This document shows positions 1 to 9,292 of a DNA stretch of 64,000 bases, piece after piece. A model generated the notes under the pieces. That model was not told where the DNA came from, ran no database searches, and saw nothing but the letters and a program-made list of their open reading frames with translations. The stretch's first letter is position 1, and every line of letters begins with the position of its first letter. Position numbers and translations under genes: made by a program. Source of the stretch: Dactylorhiza incarnata (lineage: Eukaryota; Streptophyta; Magnoliopsida; Asparagales; Orchidaceae); NCBI GenBank assembly GCA_033032865.1, contig JAWHQI010000327.1:1884501-1948500 (forward strand), written 5' to 3'.

Positions 1-441
1 TGAAAGAAATGCAAGAATTGTATTTGTTTATCCTTGTCTCTCTTGTTTTTTTTCTCTCTCTTTTGGTCTTGAAATTATAGAATATTAGAATAATAACATT
101 TTATGGATGAAAAAAGAGAATTTATTTTTAAACAATTTTCTTACCCCAATCACCTCATTTTTTTTCAAACAATTTTTTAAACAAAAAATCGTTAAGAAAA
201 AAATTACCTCATTTTATGGATGTAAAAAAGAAGAAGGAAAAATATTTTTAAACACAATTTTTCTTACCCCAATCACCTCATTTTTTTCATTAGACGTGTT
301 ATTTTTTTTTAATTTATAGATTAAAATCGTTAAGAAATTTCAATGACTAGAAAAGTAAAGTAAAAATAGGGATAGGGTTATATATGAAAACGATTTAATA
401 ATATTTTAGAATTTCAAATAATAATCTTATTAAAACAAAAA
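1..441. other. AT-rich upstream region with an imperfect direct repeat
   Basis: This stretch is very AT-rich and no convincing gene is seen. A segment starting near 99 (ATTTTATGGATG, then A/T runs, then CTTACCCCAATCACCTCATT) recurs from about 212, giving two imperfect copies about 113 bp apart. A TATATAT stretch at about 379-385 could be the TATA element of the MAX2-like gene, which would place a transcription start roughly at 405-420. The short ORF inside the repeat is low-complexity and is not called. Confidence 0.5.
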
Positions 442-478
442 TTGATTATTTTCAACTGCCGCCGGATATTTCCTGGCA

Positions 479-682
479 ATGGCCAGGAAGTGGAAGCGGA
501 GACGCCAAATGGATGCCGTCACATGGCTTGCATGCTTCTCATGTCCGACAAAACCCGCCCGGCTCTGGATTTCCGTCTACTTCTCCAACCGGCAAGCCCA
601 TGCCCCACCTCTCCTCGTTTCTCCGCCTCACTTCGTCTTCTCCCTTCTCCCTTCTCATCAGTCATCTATATCTCACTACTGA
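479..682 (+). promoter_or_regulatory. possible upstream ORF in the MAX2 leader (67 codons)
   Basis: An ATG at 479 opens a 67-codon frame that stops at 680-682, 24 nt before the MAX2 start at 707 and in another frame. If transcription starts near the TATA-like site at about 380, this ORF lies within the 5' leader and could reduce initiation at the main ORF. The peptide resembles nothing I recognise, and the surrounding leader is CT-rich. Whether it is transcribed or conserved cannot be judged here. Confidence 0.35.
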
Positions 683-706
683 TCTGTGCTGACAGCGAGC
701 TCATCC

Positions 707-2797
707 ATGGCCCATGGCGTCGGGGCAACGGACAGAACGACGACGCATCTCCACGACCTCCCAGATGCCGTCCTCAGCCACGCCTTTTCCCTCGTCCTTG
801 ACTTCCGCACCCGCAACTCCATGGCCCTCGCTTGCCGGAAGTGGCGCGCGCTTGAGCGCTCCACCCGCACTTCTCTCTCCCTCCGCGGCAACATCCGGGA
901 CCTCTTCCTCCTCCCATCCTGCTTCACCTCCGTGCTCCAGCTCGATCTCTCACTCCTCTCCCCTTGGGGCCACCCTCTTTATCTCGCCGCCGACCCCCTC
1001 CTCCTCGCCCGGCGCCTCCGCCTCGCCTTCCCCGCTGTTACATCCCTCACTGTCTACGCCCGCTCCGCCGCCCTAGCCCCTGAATGGCCAGCCCTCCGCC
1101 ACGTCTCCCTCGTGCGGTGGCACCCGCGCCCTAACCAGCCTCCAGGTTCCGATCTTTCTCCCCTTTTTTCCGCCTGCCCTTCTCTTACTTCTCTAGACCT
1201 CTCCCGTTTCTATTGCTGGCCGGAGGATCTGCCCGCGGCTCTTTCGTTGCATCCTTTAGCCGCCAGATCCCTTAGCCATCTCGACCTCCTATGCTCTTCC
1301 ACATCGGAGGGATTCCGCTGCTCTGAACTCGTTGGAATCGCTGCCGCCTGCCCTAATCTCCGCCGCTTCCTCGCTCCCTGCGTCTTCAACCCCCGATTTT
1401 TCGATTGTGTCGGTGACGACGCTCTCCTCTCCGTTGCCTCTCACTGCCCCCGCATCTCCCTCCTCCATCTCGCCGATCCCTCGACTCTTTCTCCCTTCCG
1501 CCCTATAACCGATTCATCCGCCGCCCGCGATGACTCCCGCGTCACTCGCGCCGGTCTTGATAGCCTCTTCTCCGCGCTCCCCCTTCTCGAAGACCTAACC
1601 CTAGATATATGCCACGATGTTCCGGATTCCGGCGCGGCATTGGAATCCCTAAGCTACCGATGTCCCCGCATTCGATCGCTGAAGCTCGGTTGGTTTCAGG
1701 GAATCTGCAAAGCCGCCGGGCTTCACCTCGACGGCGTCGCTCTCTGTGGAGCTCTGCAAAACCTCTGCATCAAGTACTCCAATGATCTCACCGATTCCAG
1801 TCTCGCCGTCATTGCCCGCGGCTGCCGCCAACTTTCCCGATTCGAAATACATGGCTGCGACACGGTCTCCGAGACCGGGATCAAAAAATTCTCCAGCATG
1901 CTCCGCTCAACTCTCAAAGAAGTGAGGATATCCAGCTGCCGGAACCTTGATGCATCTTCCTGCCTCCGTGCCCTCGAGCCAATCCGAGACCGAATCGTGC
2001 GGCTCCACATTGATTGCATCTGGGCCAAGCCCGGCGCTTCACCACCTCCAACCACCACGGAAGAATCCTCAGAAGACCTGGATGCGGAAGAAGACGACCT
2101 AGAGCTCGAGACGGACAACAGATCGAGCAAAAGGTGTAAGTCGTCCGATCACAAGAACAGCTACGACAAATGCGACAGCGACTTCTGGTGCAGAACATTC
2201 GAACGCCTCCGAAACCTCTCGCTGTGGATCCCCGCCGGAGAAGTGCTGAGCCCCTTGCCGGAGGCGGGCCTGGAGAGCTGTCCGGAACTAGAGGAAATAA
2301 TCATCAAGGTGGAAGGTGACTGCCGGACCTGCCCCCTCCCCTCCCAGCCGGTTTTCGGGCTGAGCACACTGGCTCTATACCCTCAGTTGTCAAAGATGAA
2401 GCTCGACTGCGGAGAAGCCATTGGATACGCGTTGACAGCGCCCAGAGGCCATATGGATCTCAGTCTCTGGGAGAGATTCTATCTTCATGGAATCGGGGAT
2501 CTGAATCTGTACGATCTGGACTACTGGCCGCCGCAGGACAAGGAGGTGAACCAGAGAAGCCTGTCACTTCCGGCATCCGGGTTGATACAGGGATGCATGT
2601 CGCTTCGTAGGCTGTTCATCCATGGAACCGCGCACGAGCACTTCATGAGGTTTTTTCTGGGGATGGCGAACCTCCGGGACGTGCAGCTCCGGGAAGATTA
2701 CTACCCGGCGCCGGATCATGATATGAGCACGGAGATGCGGGTTGATTCCTGTAGCAGATTTGAGGATGCGCTGAACAGCAGGATTATACCCGATTAA
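707..2797 (+). CDS. MAX2: F-box/LRR protein MAX2/D3 (strigolactone and karrikin signalling)
   Basis: The 696-residue uninterrupted frame matches the MAX2/D3 family end to end. This protein is the substrate-recognition subunit of an SCF ubiquitin ligase. With the receptors D14 or KAI2 it targets SMXL/D53 repressors for degradation in the nucleus. The F-box lies at about residues 16-50 (LHDLPDAVL then NSMALACRKWRALERSTR), followed by leucine-rich repeats. An acidic, low-complexity insertion sits at about 450-490, as in other family members. The C-terminal blocks LDYWPPQD, QRSLSLP, FIHGTAHEHFM and QLREDYYPAP are diagnostic. The last residue is Asp, which in the family belongs to the C-terminal helix that contacts D14. 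The ATG at 707 lies in a strong context (CCATGGCC), and the frame upstream has no earlier ATG. The gene is intronless, as is usual for the family, and looks intact. Confidence 0.97.
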   Translation: MAHGVGATDRTTTHLHDLPDAVLSHAFSLVLDFRTRNSMALACRKWRALERSTRTSLSLRGNIRDLFLLPSCFTSVLQLDLSLLSPWGHPLYLAADPLLLARRLRLAFPAVTSLTVYARSAALAPEWPALRHVSLVRWHPRPNQPPGSDLSPLFSACPSLTSLDLSRFYCWPEDLPAALSLHPLAARSLSHLDLLCSSTSEGFRCSELVGIAAACPNLRRFLAPCVFNPRFFDCVGDDALLSVASHCPRISLLHLADPSTLSPFRPITDSSAARDDSRVTRAGLDSLFSALPLLEDLTLDICHDVPDSGAALESLSYRCPRIRSLKLGWFQGICKAAGLHLDGVALCGALQNLCIKYSNDLTDSSLAVIARGCRQLSRFEIHGCDTVSETGIKKFSSMLRSTLKEVRISSCRNLDASSCLRALEPIRDRIVRLHIDCIWAKPGASPPPTTTEESSEDLDAEEDDLELETDNRSSKRCKSSDHKNSYDKCDSDFWCRTFERLRNLSLWIPAGEVLSPLPEAGLESCPELEEIIIKVEGDCRTCPLPSQPVFGLSTLALYPQLSKMKLDCGEAIGYALTAPRGHMDLSLWERFYLHGIGDLNLYDLDYWPPQDKEVNQRSLSLPASGLIQGCMSLRRLFIHGTAHEHFMRFFLGMANLRDVQLREDYYPAPDHDMSTEMRVDSCSRFEDALNSRIIPD

Positions 2798-3028
2798 AAA
2801 CCTTAAGAGAAATTGCAGAAATTTTTTGAATCCGTTTTTGGTTTCAGAGAGAGACAGAGACGTACGGTACGCAGTACGTTCGATCTTGTAGATCTTGCGG
2901 AAACCTTCATCCGGAAATGAACTATTTACATTCTGTAAAAAAAAGACAATTCTTATTTTACCCTATTTCAGGAGATATAATTGCACCCTAAATCTTGGAG
3001 ATATAATTCTGTATGCCCCTTCGTGTTT
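2798..3028. other. 3' flank of the MAX2-like gene
   Basis: AT-rich sequence follows the stop codon and includes a short GAGA stretch and an A-run near 2937-2945, which could lie close to the polyadenylation site. No other gene is visible. Confidence 0.4.
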
Positions 3029-3337
3029 TCATCTTCCTCGCTCGAGGTGAAACCCTACCACTGCTTTCTCTATTGTTTCTAACTGCAGCCTTAATGCCAA
3101 CCTTCTTCGCTCCGCCGAGCACCCAAGCCACTGATCTGCAACGAAGCTCGTGAACTTCTCCTCGCCATTTACCATGAAACTCTCAAGCCTCCCCGGCATG
3201 ACCGCCAACATGCTTTCAATGACCTTTCCTATATCGTCGGGGATGGAGGCTAGGCGTAAGCCATCGGCGAGCTTGGCAGTAGCGGACGCGTGGTGTTCCT
3301 TGGAAAGGGTGGCGAGGACACGGTTAGGAGAGCTCAT
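3029..3337 (-). CDS. unassigned 102-residue ORF
   Basis: An ATG-initiated minus-strand frame of 102 residues shows ordinary amino-acid composition without repeats (for example SIPDDIGKVIESML and FTSFVADQWLG). I do not recognise the family. There is no signal peptide or membrane segment. It could be a small gene, one exon of a larger gene, or a captured fragment. It lies tail-to-tail with the MAX2-like gene, 231 bp away, on the edge of the repeat region. A chance ORF cannot be excluded. Confidence 0.3.
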   Translation of the reverse strand: MSSPNRVLATLSKEHHASATAKLADGLRLASIPDDIGKVIESMLAVMPGRLESFMVNGEEKFTSFVADQWLGCSAERRRLALRLQLETIEKAVVGFHLERGR

Positions 3338-4062
3338 GGAGAATCATGTGGCCTTGAGCTGGGTAGGGGAAGACAAGGGTGTGAGGTGTGGCTGCAATTA
3401 ATGGAGTTGGAGAAGGGAGGCTTAAGATCTTGGACAATGTTGAACTGGTAATGATTGATAGCTATTCATTTTTTATGAACTGAACCGTTGCGGATAGCTC
3501 GGGTGCTCTGGTAGACCGCTCGAATTGTACCACCTTAGCTCGGAAGCAAACCGAGCGAGCAAACAGTCAATAAGTGAATTAGCAAGTGACATAGGGACTT
3601 TTAACATAGAAAACCTGGAAATGGTGAAAAACCACGCGGCTGGACCTGTGCCGGCCAACTTACACTATCTTTTGGGGGGTTACAATTAGAGATTTAGAAA
3701 TCGAGCGCGACAGACCGTTGCTCGTTACAATGATAAAGAGAGGGAGGGAGAGAGAGAACTCTGAGAGTGACAGACCACCTCTCGGAAAACTAAGTACTTC
3801 TTCTGAGAATGGTAATGAGAAGAAAAGTGAGAATGCTGAGTCGTCTTTCGCAACCTTCGAAGGCTCGAAGGAGATCTTCGAAGATTCGAAGAGTTCTTTG
3901 AGAGCGAAGGAGATCTTCAAGCGCCAAAGGAGAATTCCAAGGAAATCTTCAAAGGAGCTCTCTCGGGCGTAGAAGGCGAGGTGTCTTGAAATAAAGGCTC
4001 TGGGCAACTTTTATAGCTTTGGTCGTGGGTAGCCCGGTAATGTTATCGTCGTAACTCTGAGG
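3338..4062. other. unassigned repeat-like region, possibly a degraded LTR
   Basis: No coding sequence is supported. The segment 3715-3970 is purine-rich with small palindromes around GAAGATCTTC-like words. A TATAAAAG box reads on the minus strand at about 4008-4016. Together with the adjoining tandem array, this suggests a degraded minus-strand LTR or 3' untranslated region. I could not find a partner copy elsewhere in the window, and it does not resemble the LTR-like region at 25183-25990. Confidence 0.3.
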
Positions 4063-4682
4063 GTGACCTGAGGTGAAAGGCGAACTTTTCTCCACTTAAC
4101 AACCCTCCTGTGAGCCGAGCTCAACTAGAGGTGGAGAAATCTCAACACCTTTGGTCAAGCTAAACTCGACCTGAGGTGGAGGAAAACTCAACACCTCTAG
4201 TCGAGCCAAACTATACCTGAGGTGGAAGGCGAACCTTTCTCCACTTAACAACCCTCATGTGAGTCGAGCTCAACTGAAGGTGGAGAAATCTCAACACCTT
4301 TGGTCGAGCTAAACTCGACCTGAGGTGGAGGAAAACTCAACACCTCTAGTCGAGCCGAACTCGACCTGAGGTAAGGCGAACATTTATCCACTTAACAACC
4401 CTCCTATGAGTCGAGCTCAACTGGAGGTGGAGAAAGCTCAACACCTTTAGTCGAGCTAAACTCGACCTGAGGTGGAGGAAAACTCAACACCTCTAGTCGA
4501 GCCGAACTTGACATGAGGTGGAAGGCGAACCTTTCTCCACTTAACAACCCTCCTGTGAGCCGAGCTCAACTGGAGGTGGAGAAAGCTCAACACCTTTGGT
4601 CGAGCTAAACTCGACCTGAGGTGGAAGAAAACTCAACACCTCTAGTCGAGCCGAACTCGATCTGAGGTGGAAGAAAACCCAA
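4063..4682. repeat. 149-bp tandem array with internal sub-repeats
   Basis: The anchor word TTAACAACCCTC starts at 4096, 4245, 4392 and 4541, giving spacings of 149, 147 and 149 bp. Each unit is built from three blocks of about 58, 45 and 46 bp that all begin with GAGGTGGA. The 45- and 46-bp blocks resemble each other (AACTCAACACCT followed by GTCGAGC). The array stops at the Tekay insertion point, and a different array resumes at 20887. It probably belongs to the 3' untranslated part of the older Tat-type element. Confidence 0.85.
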
Positions 4683-5359
4683 TGTAACGCCCCTGAATTT
4701 TCGGGTATTAATCTAAATTTATTGTTGACGTCATTATGACGTAGGGCGTTACGTTAGTGCGGAGTTAGCGGTGCGCCGACATTGCACGTTTTAGCGTCCG
4801 TTCGGTCAAGAAGACCAAATTTAGGAGCGACCCGGAATTAGAAAATTTTACGTTAGAAAATTAGAGTATTTAATTTTAGAAATAAAGTGCTAAAGTTTCG
4901 TGGCGTTCCGAGCAAATTTAAAGTCTCGGTGATTTTTTCCAAAGTTTTGTATATTTTAACGCCGCCGTAAACTTCAGAAATTTTTATCTCGAGAACGGTA
5001 CGTCGGATTTTGATTCCAACTTCGCCGTTGGATTCGTAGCGCCGCCGTTCACCTACGGTACGATTTTCGTCATCTTCGGCATTCGTTTAAATTTTTGGTA
5101 ATAACGAAATATTATTAAATTACTATTATATTATTATTAATGTTAATGTATATATATACAAAGATAAAAGTTCACGGGAAATCCAATCAAGTTCTCGGAA
5201 AATCCAATCAAGTTCTCGGAAAATCCAATCAAGTTCTCGGAAAATCCAAGCAAGTTCTCGGAAATCTAAGCATATTCTCGGGAAATCCAATCCTAGTCAT
5301 CGGAAATCCGAAGTTTCATTCTCCTTTGAATTCATATCCCTCCTCCTGGTTAAGATTAG

Positions 5360-5407
<48 letters not shown>

Positions 5408-7302
5408 CATAATAATAATGCCTTATATATATAAGTATGACCTCTTCCCCTCCGTAATAAAAGCAAACCGAAACCCTATTCATCGTCTTCCCCGATCTTT
5501 TTGCGACCCGCGAGAGACGCTCTTCCGTGAACCTTTCGATCGCCGCCACCGGAGCTCCGGAGCACGAAATCTTCGTCGGAGCATAGATCTGGAAAGCTCT
5601 CGCCGAGCTCTTCGCGTGTGCGGTAAGTATTTCGAGTTTCGTAGATTTTTGAGGTTGGAGTCGGTGGCCCTAACCTTCTTTTTCGCCCCAAAAGTTTCAG
5701 AAATTGTTCCTCGAGGTTTTTTAGCGGTCGATCTGCGACGAGGAGCGAGTCGGAGGCCATCTTCTTCGAAAGATTTGAGGCAAGTGGTGGACTCTTCCCC
5801 CTTGCCACGTTATTGTTCTTTACTTATTCACCATTCTTGCTTCTATCTAATTTAGACAGAAAATATTATACGTATATATCATTTCCTGCTAAAGAAACGT
5901 GTATCCAGCCGAGTAGTCGCGTACTTTGTCAAAACCATCAAAATACCCTTAGGGTAGATTCGCCGATTTCGTAATAGTTAAACTCGTCGATATCATTTCG
6001 ACGAATTTGCCGATAGGTTTAGGCTTTCGCCGGCTTCGTCATGTGTCATAGATTGTGTCTTCGCTAAGTGTATTCGCGATTCGTCGATAGTAATTCGACG
6101 AATTCGTCGATAAGATCGGGTTCCCTCACGGAATTATTTCCGGGTTTTCCTGTGGTGCCTGTCTTGGTCAGGGTTTGGTGAGTCTCTATTTCCCAGCTGG
6201 TTGTTTTGGAAGGTGGATGGTCGAAATGGCCACCACTAGTACCGGGTTGTTTTCCGTGGACGAGTAGACTGTTGGTTGGTGGACTGTAAACCACCGCCGC
6301 AGTGTTTGTGTTCCTCGGGGGTTTTAGTCTGATGGTCGGTTGGAATGAATGCCTCCGCCTCAGTACTGTTTTTGGCTGGGATAGTGGTTCACTCCTTGGG
6401 CAATTCGACACTTTTCCTTCTTTGGATATAGTTGTAGTACAACTTTGACCGCACTTCGTGCCAGTTTTTCCCTTACTTGTGGATATTTATTTGATTTGCT
6501 GACGTTTACAGTTGTTCCTGTTGGGTTGGTAAACCTCCTTTGTTGAGTTCTCTTACTCTCTGATTATTATGTCTTTGTGCTGAGGCATTTTTTTCTTTTG
6601 AATGCATCAGGTTCGGACCAGTAGCAGGTGGAGCTGACCGAGTCCTGTTTCTTCAGACTTGTGGCAGTTGTTTTCTTACTTTTTTTTGGAGAGGTAGACT
6701 TTTGATTTCTTTTGAGACTTGTTAGGGTTATGGGTTCGTGTCAGTTGTTGACGCTCATAGCCTGAGTTCTTTTACGTTAGACTTGTCTTGCTATTTTTAT
6801 GCTACTACCGTTATTTGCTATTTATGCAATTGCTCTCTAGGAAGGTTTTATGTTAGGGTGCATAGTAGTTATTTTATATACAAAACTGCATAATTTCTTC
6901 TACATGACATCTCTTTTAAAACCATTATCACTGTATTTTGAAGCCCGTAAAAGAAATCCTTTTTACTTATACTAAATATAGAAGTTGTATATCATTAGAA
7001 TGCTGGTTAGTTCATCATGCTCATGTAGGTTAAATTAAAGTAATTTATGTATTTTCCGCTGCGTAAACCTATATTTTCTTATTTATGGACTAGTTGATCC
7101 ATTAAACTGAGGGACACAGTAATTAAAAACCTTAAACCTAAGTTATGTTTTAGAACATAAAGTTCATGACTTTCTAAAGAAAAGTGTGAAGTTAGAGCCG
7201 TCTGAGCGTCTGCAGTTGTCCCCTGCACGACGTGGCATCATGACGCGTATTTTCTCTTACTCTGACGTATTATTTAATACGGAGAAAATGCGGGTTGTGA
7301 CA
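4683..7302 (+). repeat. 5' LTR of the Tekay-type element (2620 bp)
   Basis: The LTR runs from TGTAACGCC to TTGTGACA. It contains about seven degenerate 20-22-bp repeats of the type CGGAAAATCCAATCAAGTTCT-minus-one at about 5172-5320. A (TTA)n tract follows at about 5362-5407. A TATATATAA box at 5424-5434 probably marks the promoter, so transcription would start near 5455. Downstream lies a GTAAGT donor-like site at 5623, then TCGTCGA/TCGACGA motifs at about 5985-6110. Confidence 0.92.
5424..5434 (+). promoter_or_regulatory. TATA box of the Tekay LTR
   Basis: TATATATAA follows the (TTA)n tract and precedes a CT-rich leader. The same arrangement is present in the right LTR at about 13482-13492. 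Confidence 0.6.
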
Positions 7303-7304
7303 GT

Positions 7305-7320
7305 TGGTATCAGAGCTAGG
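7305..7320 (+). other. primer-binding site (initiator tRNA-Met)
   Basis: TGGTATCAGAGC followed by TAGG begins two bases after the LTR end. This is the standard complement to the 3' end of plant initiator tRNA-Met used by most chromoviruses. Confidence 0.9.
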
Positions 7321-7462
7321 TTTGTTCGACAAGTTGGTCGAGCGACTAATTCTGATATAGTTTAGTTATTTGGTTTCATTGCATACACACACCGATGTGT
7401 CATCAGTACGTCTTGGCTGAAGCATGAACACTACACTCATAGCACGATAAGAAGTATACGGG

Positions 7463-7640
7463 GCATATTATGTAGTATGGGATGCATAATATGTGTTTGT
7501 ATATGGATCCACCATAGGTGGCAACATGTGACGGTTATGTAGTATGTGATGCATAACCATCATCACATGGATGCCCATTAGCACGTTTTCTTTTTCGTTA
7601 CATGCGATATTATGTAGTATGGGATGCATAATATTTCATG
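7463..7640 (+). other. three related stem-loops in the Tekay leader
   Basis: The 12-nt loop TAGTATGKGATG occurs three times (7473-7484, 7540-7551, 7615-7626), each time closed by a perfect stem: 9 bp (7464-7472 with 7485-7493), 7 bp (7533-7539 with 7552-7558) and 8 bp (7607-7614 with 7627-7634). The stem sequences differ but stay complementary: hairpin 2 has GG/CC where hairpins 1 and 3 have A-T pairs. Hairpin 2 has an additional outer helix, CATGTGA at 7525-7531 with TCACATG at 7563-7569. The cluster lies between the primer-binding site and gag, where packaging or dimerisation signals normally sit. Confidence 0.7.
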
Positions 7641-7987
7641 TGTACGCCGCTCATAACATGCATTAAGGCTTTTCTTAGAATGCATAGCACAACATACATA
7701 TCATAACATCGCATAAAGCACACGTGCCAAGCTAAAGATTTACATGATGACATTCGTACACACATGATTTGAAAAGAAGGTTTAAACATTCATACATCCA
7801 TGTGACTTGCACAAGAGTCAAAGGATGACAGTATATCATCCTAAGTTAAAGCATAACATCATTTGTATAAAATCCCAGAGCAAGGTAGTAGCTAGAGCAA
7901 GTGTTTTTCCTGTTTGGTTAGAGCTCAGTTGAGTAGTTCTAGTTCCAAGTTAGGGTTTTGATGAGCCTTTTGTTCGTGTTTATAGTG

Positions 7988-9214
7988 ATGTCGAAGAGAC
8001 GTGTTGCGACGAGGTCGACTCCCCAATCGGAGGGTGAGTCTTCGGGTGCGCAGAGTGATGCCATGATGGAGAGTCTGCGACAGAGTAATGAGGCTCTGTC
8101 AAGGCAGTTAGTTGCGATGCAATCGCAGATTGAGACGTTGATGACTGCGGCCGCAGCGCAGCAGCTTGTGGTGCAGGACCCTGTAGTGGAACAGACTGTG
8201 CCTGTTCCTCCCGCTCCTTTGGTGCCTCCAGTTCTGCTGCCACCAGAGATGAACTTCATATCGCATTTCCAACGGTTAGGACCTCCTACGTTTGACGGGA
8301 GGGCAGATTTTATGGCATTGGATGACTGGTTCGTTGCCATTGAGGAGATGTTTTCGTACTCGGGAATCTCTGCTGACCAAAAGGTGATGGTCGCCGCGTA
8401 CCAGCTAAAGGGACTTGCTAAGGGCTGGTGGATCAGAGAAAGAGAAAATCTTGTAGACGGATGTTCGTGGGAGTCATTTAAGGCGATGGTGATGAAGAAG
8501 TTCCTGCCGTCGGTCGAGCAAGACCGTCTGATGGATAATTTTCTGCACCTAAAACAAAGGCAACTCACGGTTAGTGAGTATGAGATCGAATTCAGTAAGC
8601 TAAGCAGATTTGCTCCAGATTTAGTGGCTTCTGAGGCAGGGAGAGTGAAGCGATTTCTCGGAGGACTTCGTAGCGACGTTCAGCAATTGGCTAGCGCATA
8701 CAGATCTGAAAGTTATGCTGAAGTAGTAGAAGCAGCGTTGAAAGTCGAGGCTATCGACAACGCCAAGAATAGAGGCGCGTTGATGAGGAAGGATAAGAGA
8801 AAGGTCGAAGAGGGGGAAAGCCCCAAGGTATCTGACCCTGCCCCAAAGAAGAGGAGTGGTGAAGTTTGTAGTTTCTGTGGTCGCCCTGGCCATCCGTTTG
8901 AGAAATGCTTCAAAAGGTTGGGAGCTAAGAAACAACAGCAAGTGTCGGCAATACAGAGCGCTCCCAGAGGAGATTTGACCTGTACCTTCTGTAAGCGAAA
9001 GGGGCACGATGTTGCTCATTGCTGGTCTAAAGATAAATTGTGTTTTCAGTGCGGAAGAAGGGGCACGTTAAGACTAAATGCCCGCGTTTTCAGCCTACTC
9101 TACAGCCGGTGCCGCTTCAGGCCTTGCCGCCACCGCAACATCAGGATAGAGGAAACGACAAGTTGAACGTGATGACTAGGGAAGAAGCTCAGAATTCCAC
9201 CCAAGTTATTTCAG
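7988..9214 (+). pseudogene. gag: Tekay gag (capsid and zinc-knuckle nucleocapsid), one apparent 1-bp deletion
   Basis: The structural polyprotein starts at an ATG at 7988; an in-frame ATG at 7961 is the alternative. The capsid region (FDGRADFMALDDWFVAIEEMF, truncated here to its first part) is of the retrotransposon gag family. It is followed by a basic linker and cysteine motifs CSFCGRPGHPFEKC and CTFCKRKGHDVAHC. A third knuckle begins CFQCG, but a 1-bp deletion in the GGAAGAAGGGG run (about 9053-9063) shifts the frame, so the present frame ends at 9166. Without the shift, gag would continue to about 9214, where a GT-AG gap separates it from pol. A single lesion in an otherwise open frame fits a young element. 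Confidence 0.85.
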
Positions 9215-9292
9215 GTTAGACTTTAATTTAACTCTTAGCCTTTATCCTTAGTCTCGTTCTCCGAGCGGTTAGTTACGTGTTCGATTTTATAG
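9215..9292 (+). other. candidate 78-nt intron between gag and pol
   Basis: The sequence begins GTTAGA after CAG and ends TTTTATAG. It contains in-frame stops, the first of them TAG at 9217-9219 just after the gag frame. Its removal would put gag (ending QVIS) in phase with the protease leader (EFKVKNRW), completing a glycine codon. Other Tekay-type elements have a continuous reading frame at this place. An alternative is simple decay of the joint. No transcript evidence is available here. Confidence 0.5.

Noticed and set aside
107..319. 70-residue ORF in the AT-rich left edge
   Set aside because: Low-complexity Lys/Phe/Asn-rich frame created by the imperfect direct repeat; no family features.
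3840..3930. Heat-shock-element-like GAA/TTC words
   Set aside because: Units do not keep the 5-bp phase of a true heat-shock element over three or more modules.
5316..5549. ORF with an Asn run in the Tekay LTR (and its partner at 13395-13607)
   Set aside because: Translation of the (TTA)n tract on the opposite strand; inside a non-coding LTR.
6064..6411. 115-residue minus-strand ORF, repeated at 14122-14469
   Set aside because: Preserved in both LTRs only because the LTRs are recent copies; no domain recognised and antisense to the presumed leader.
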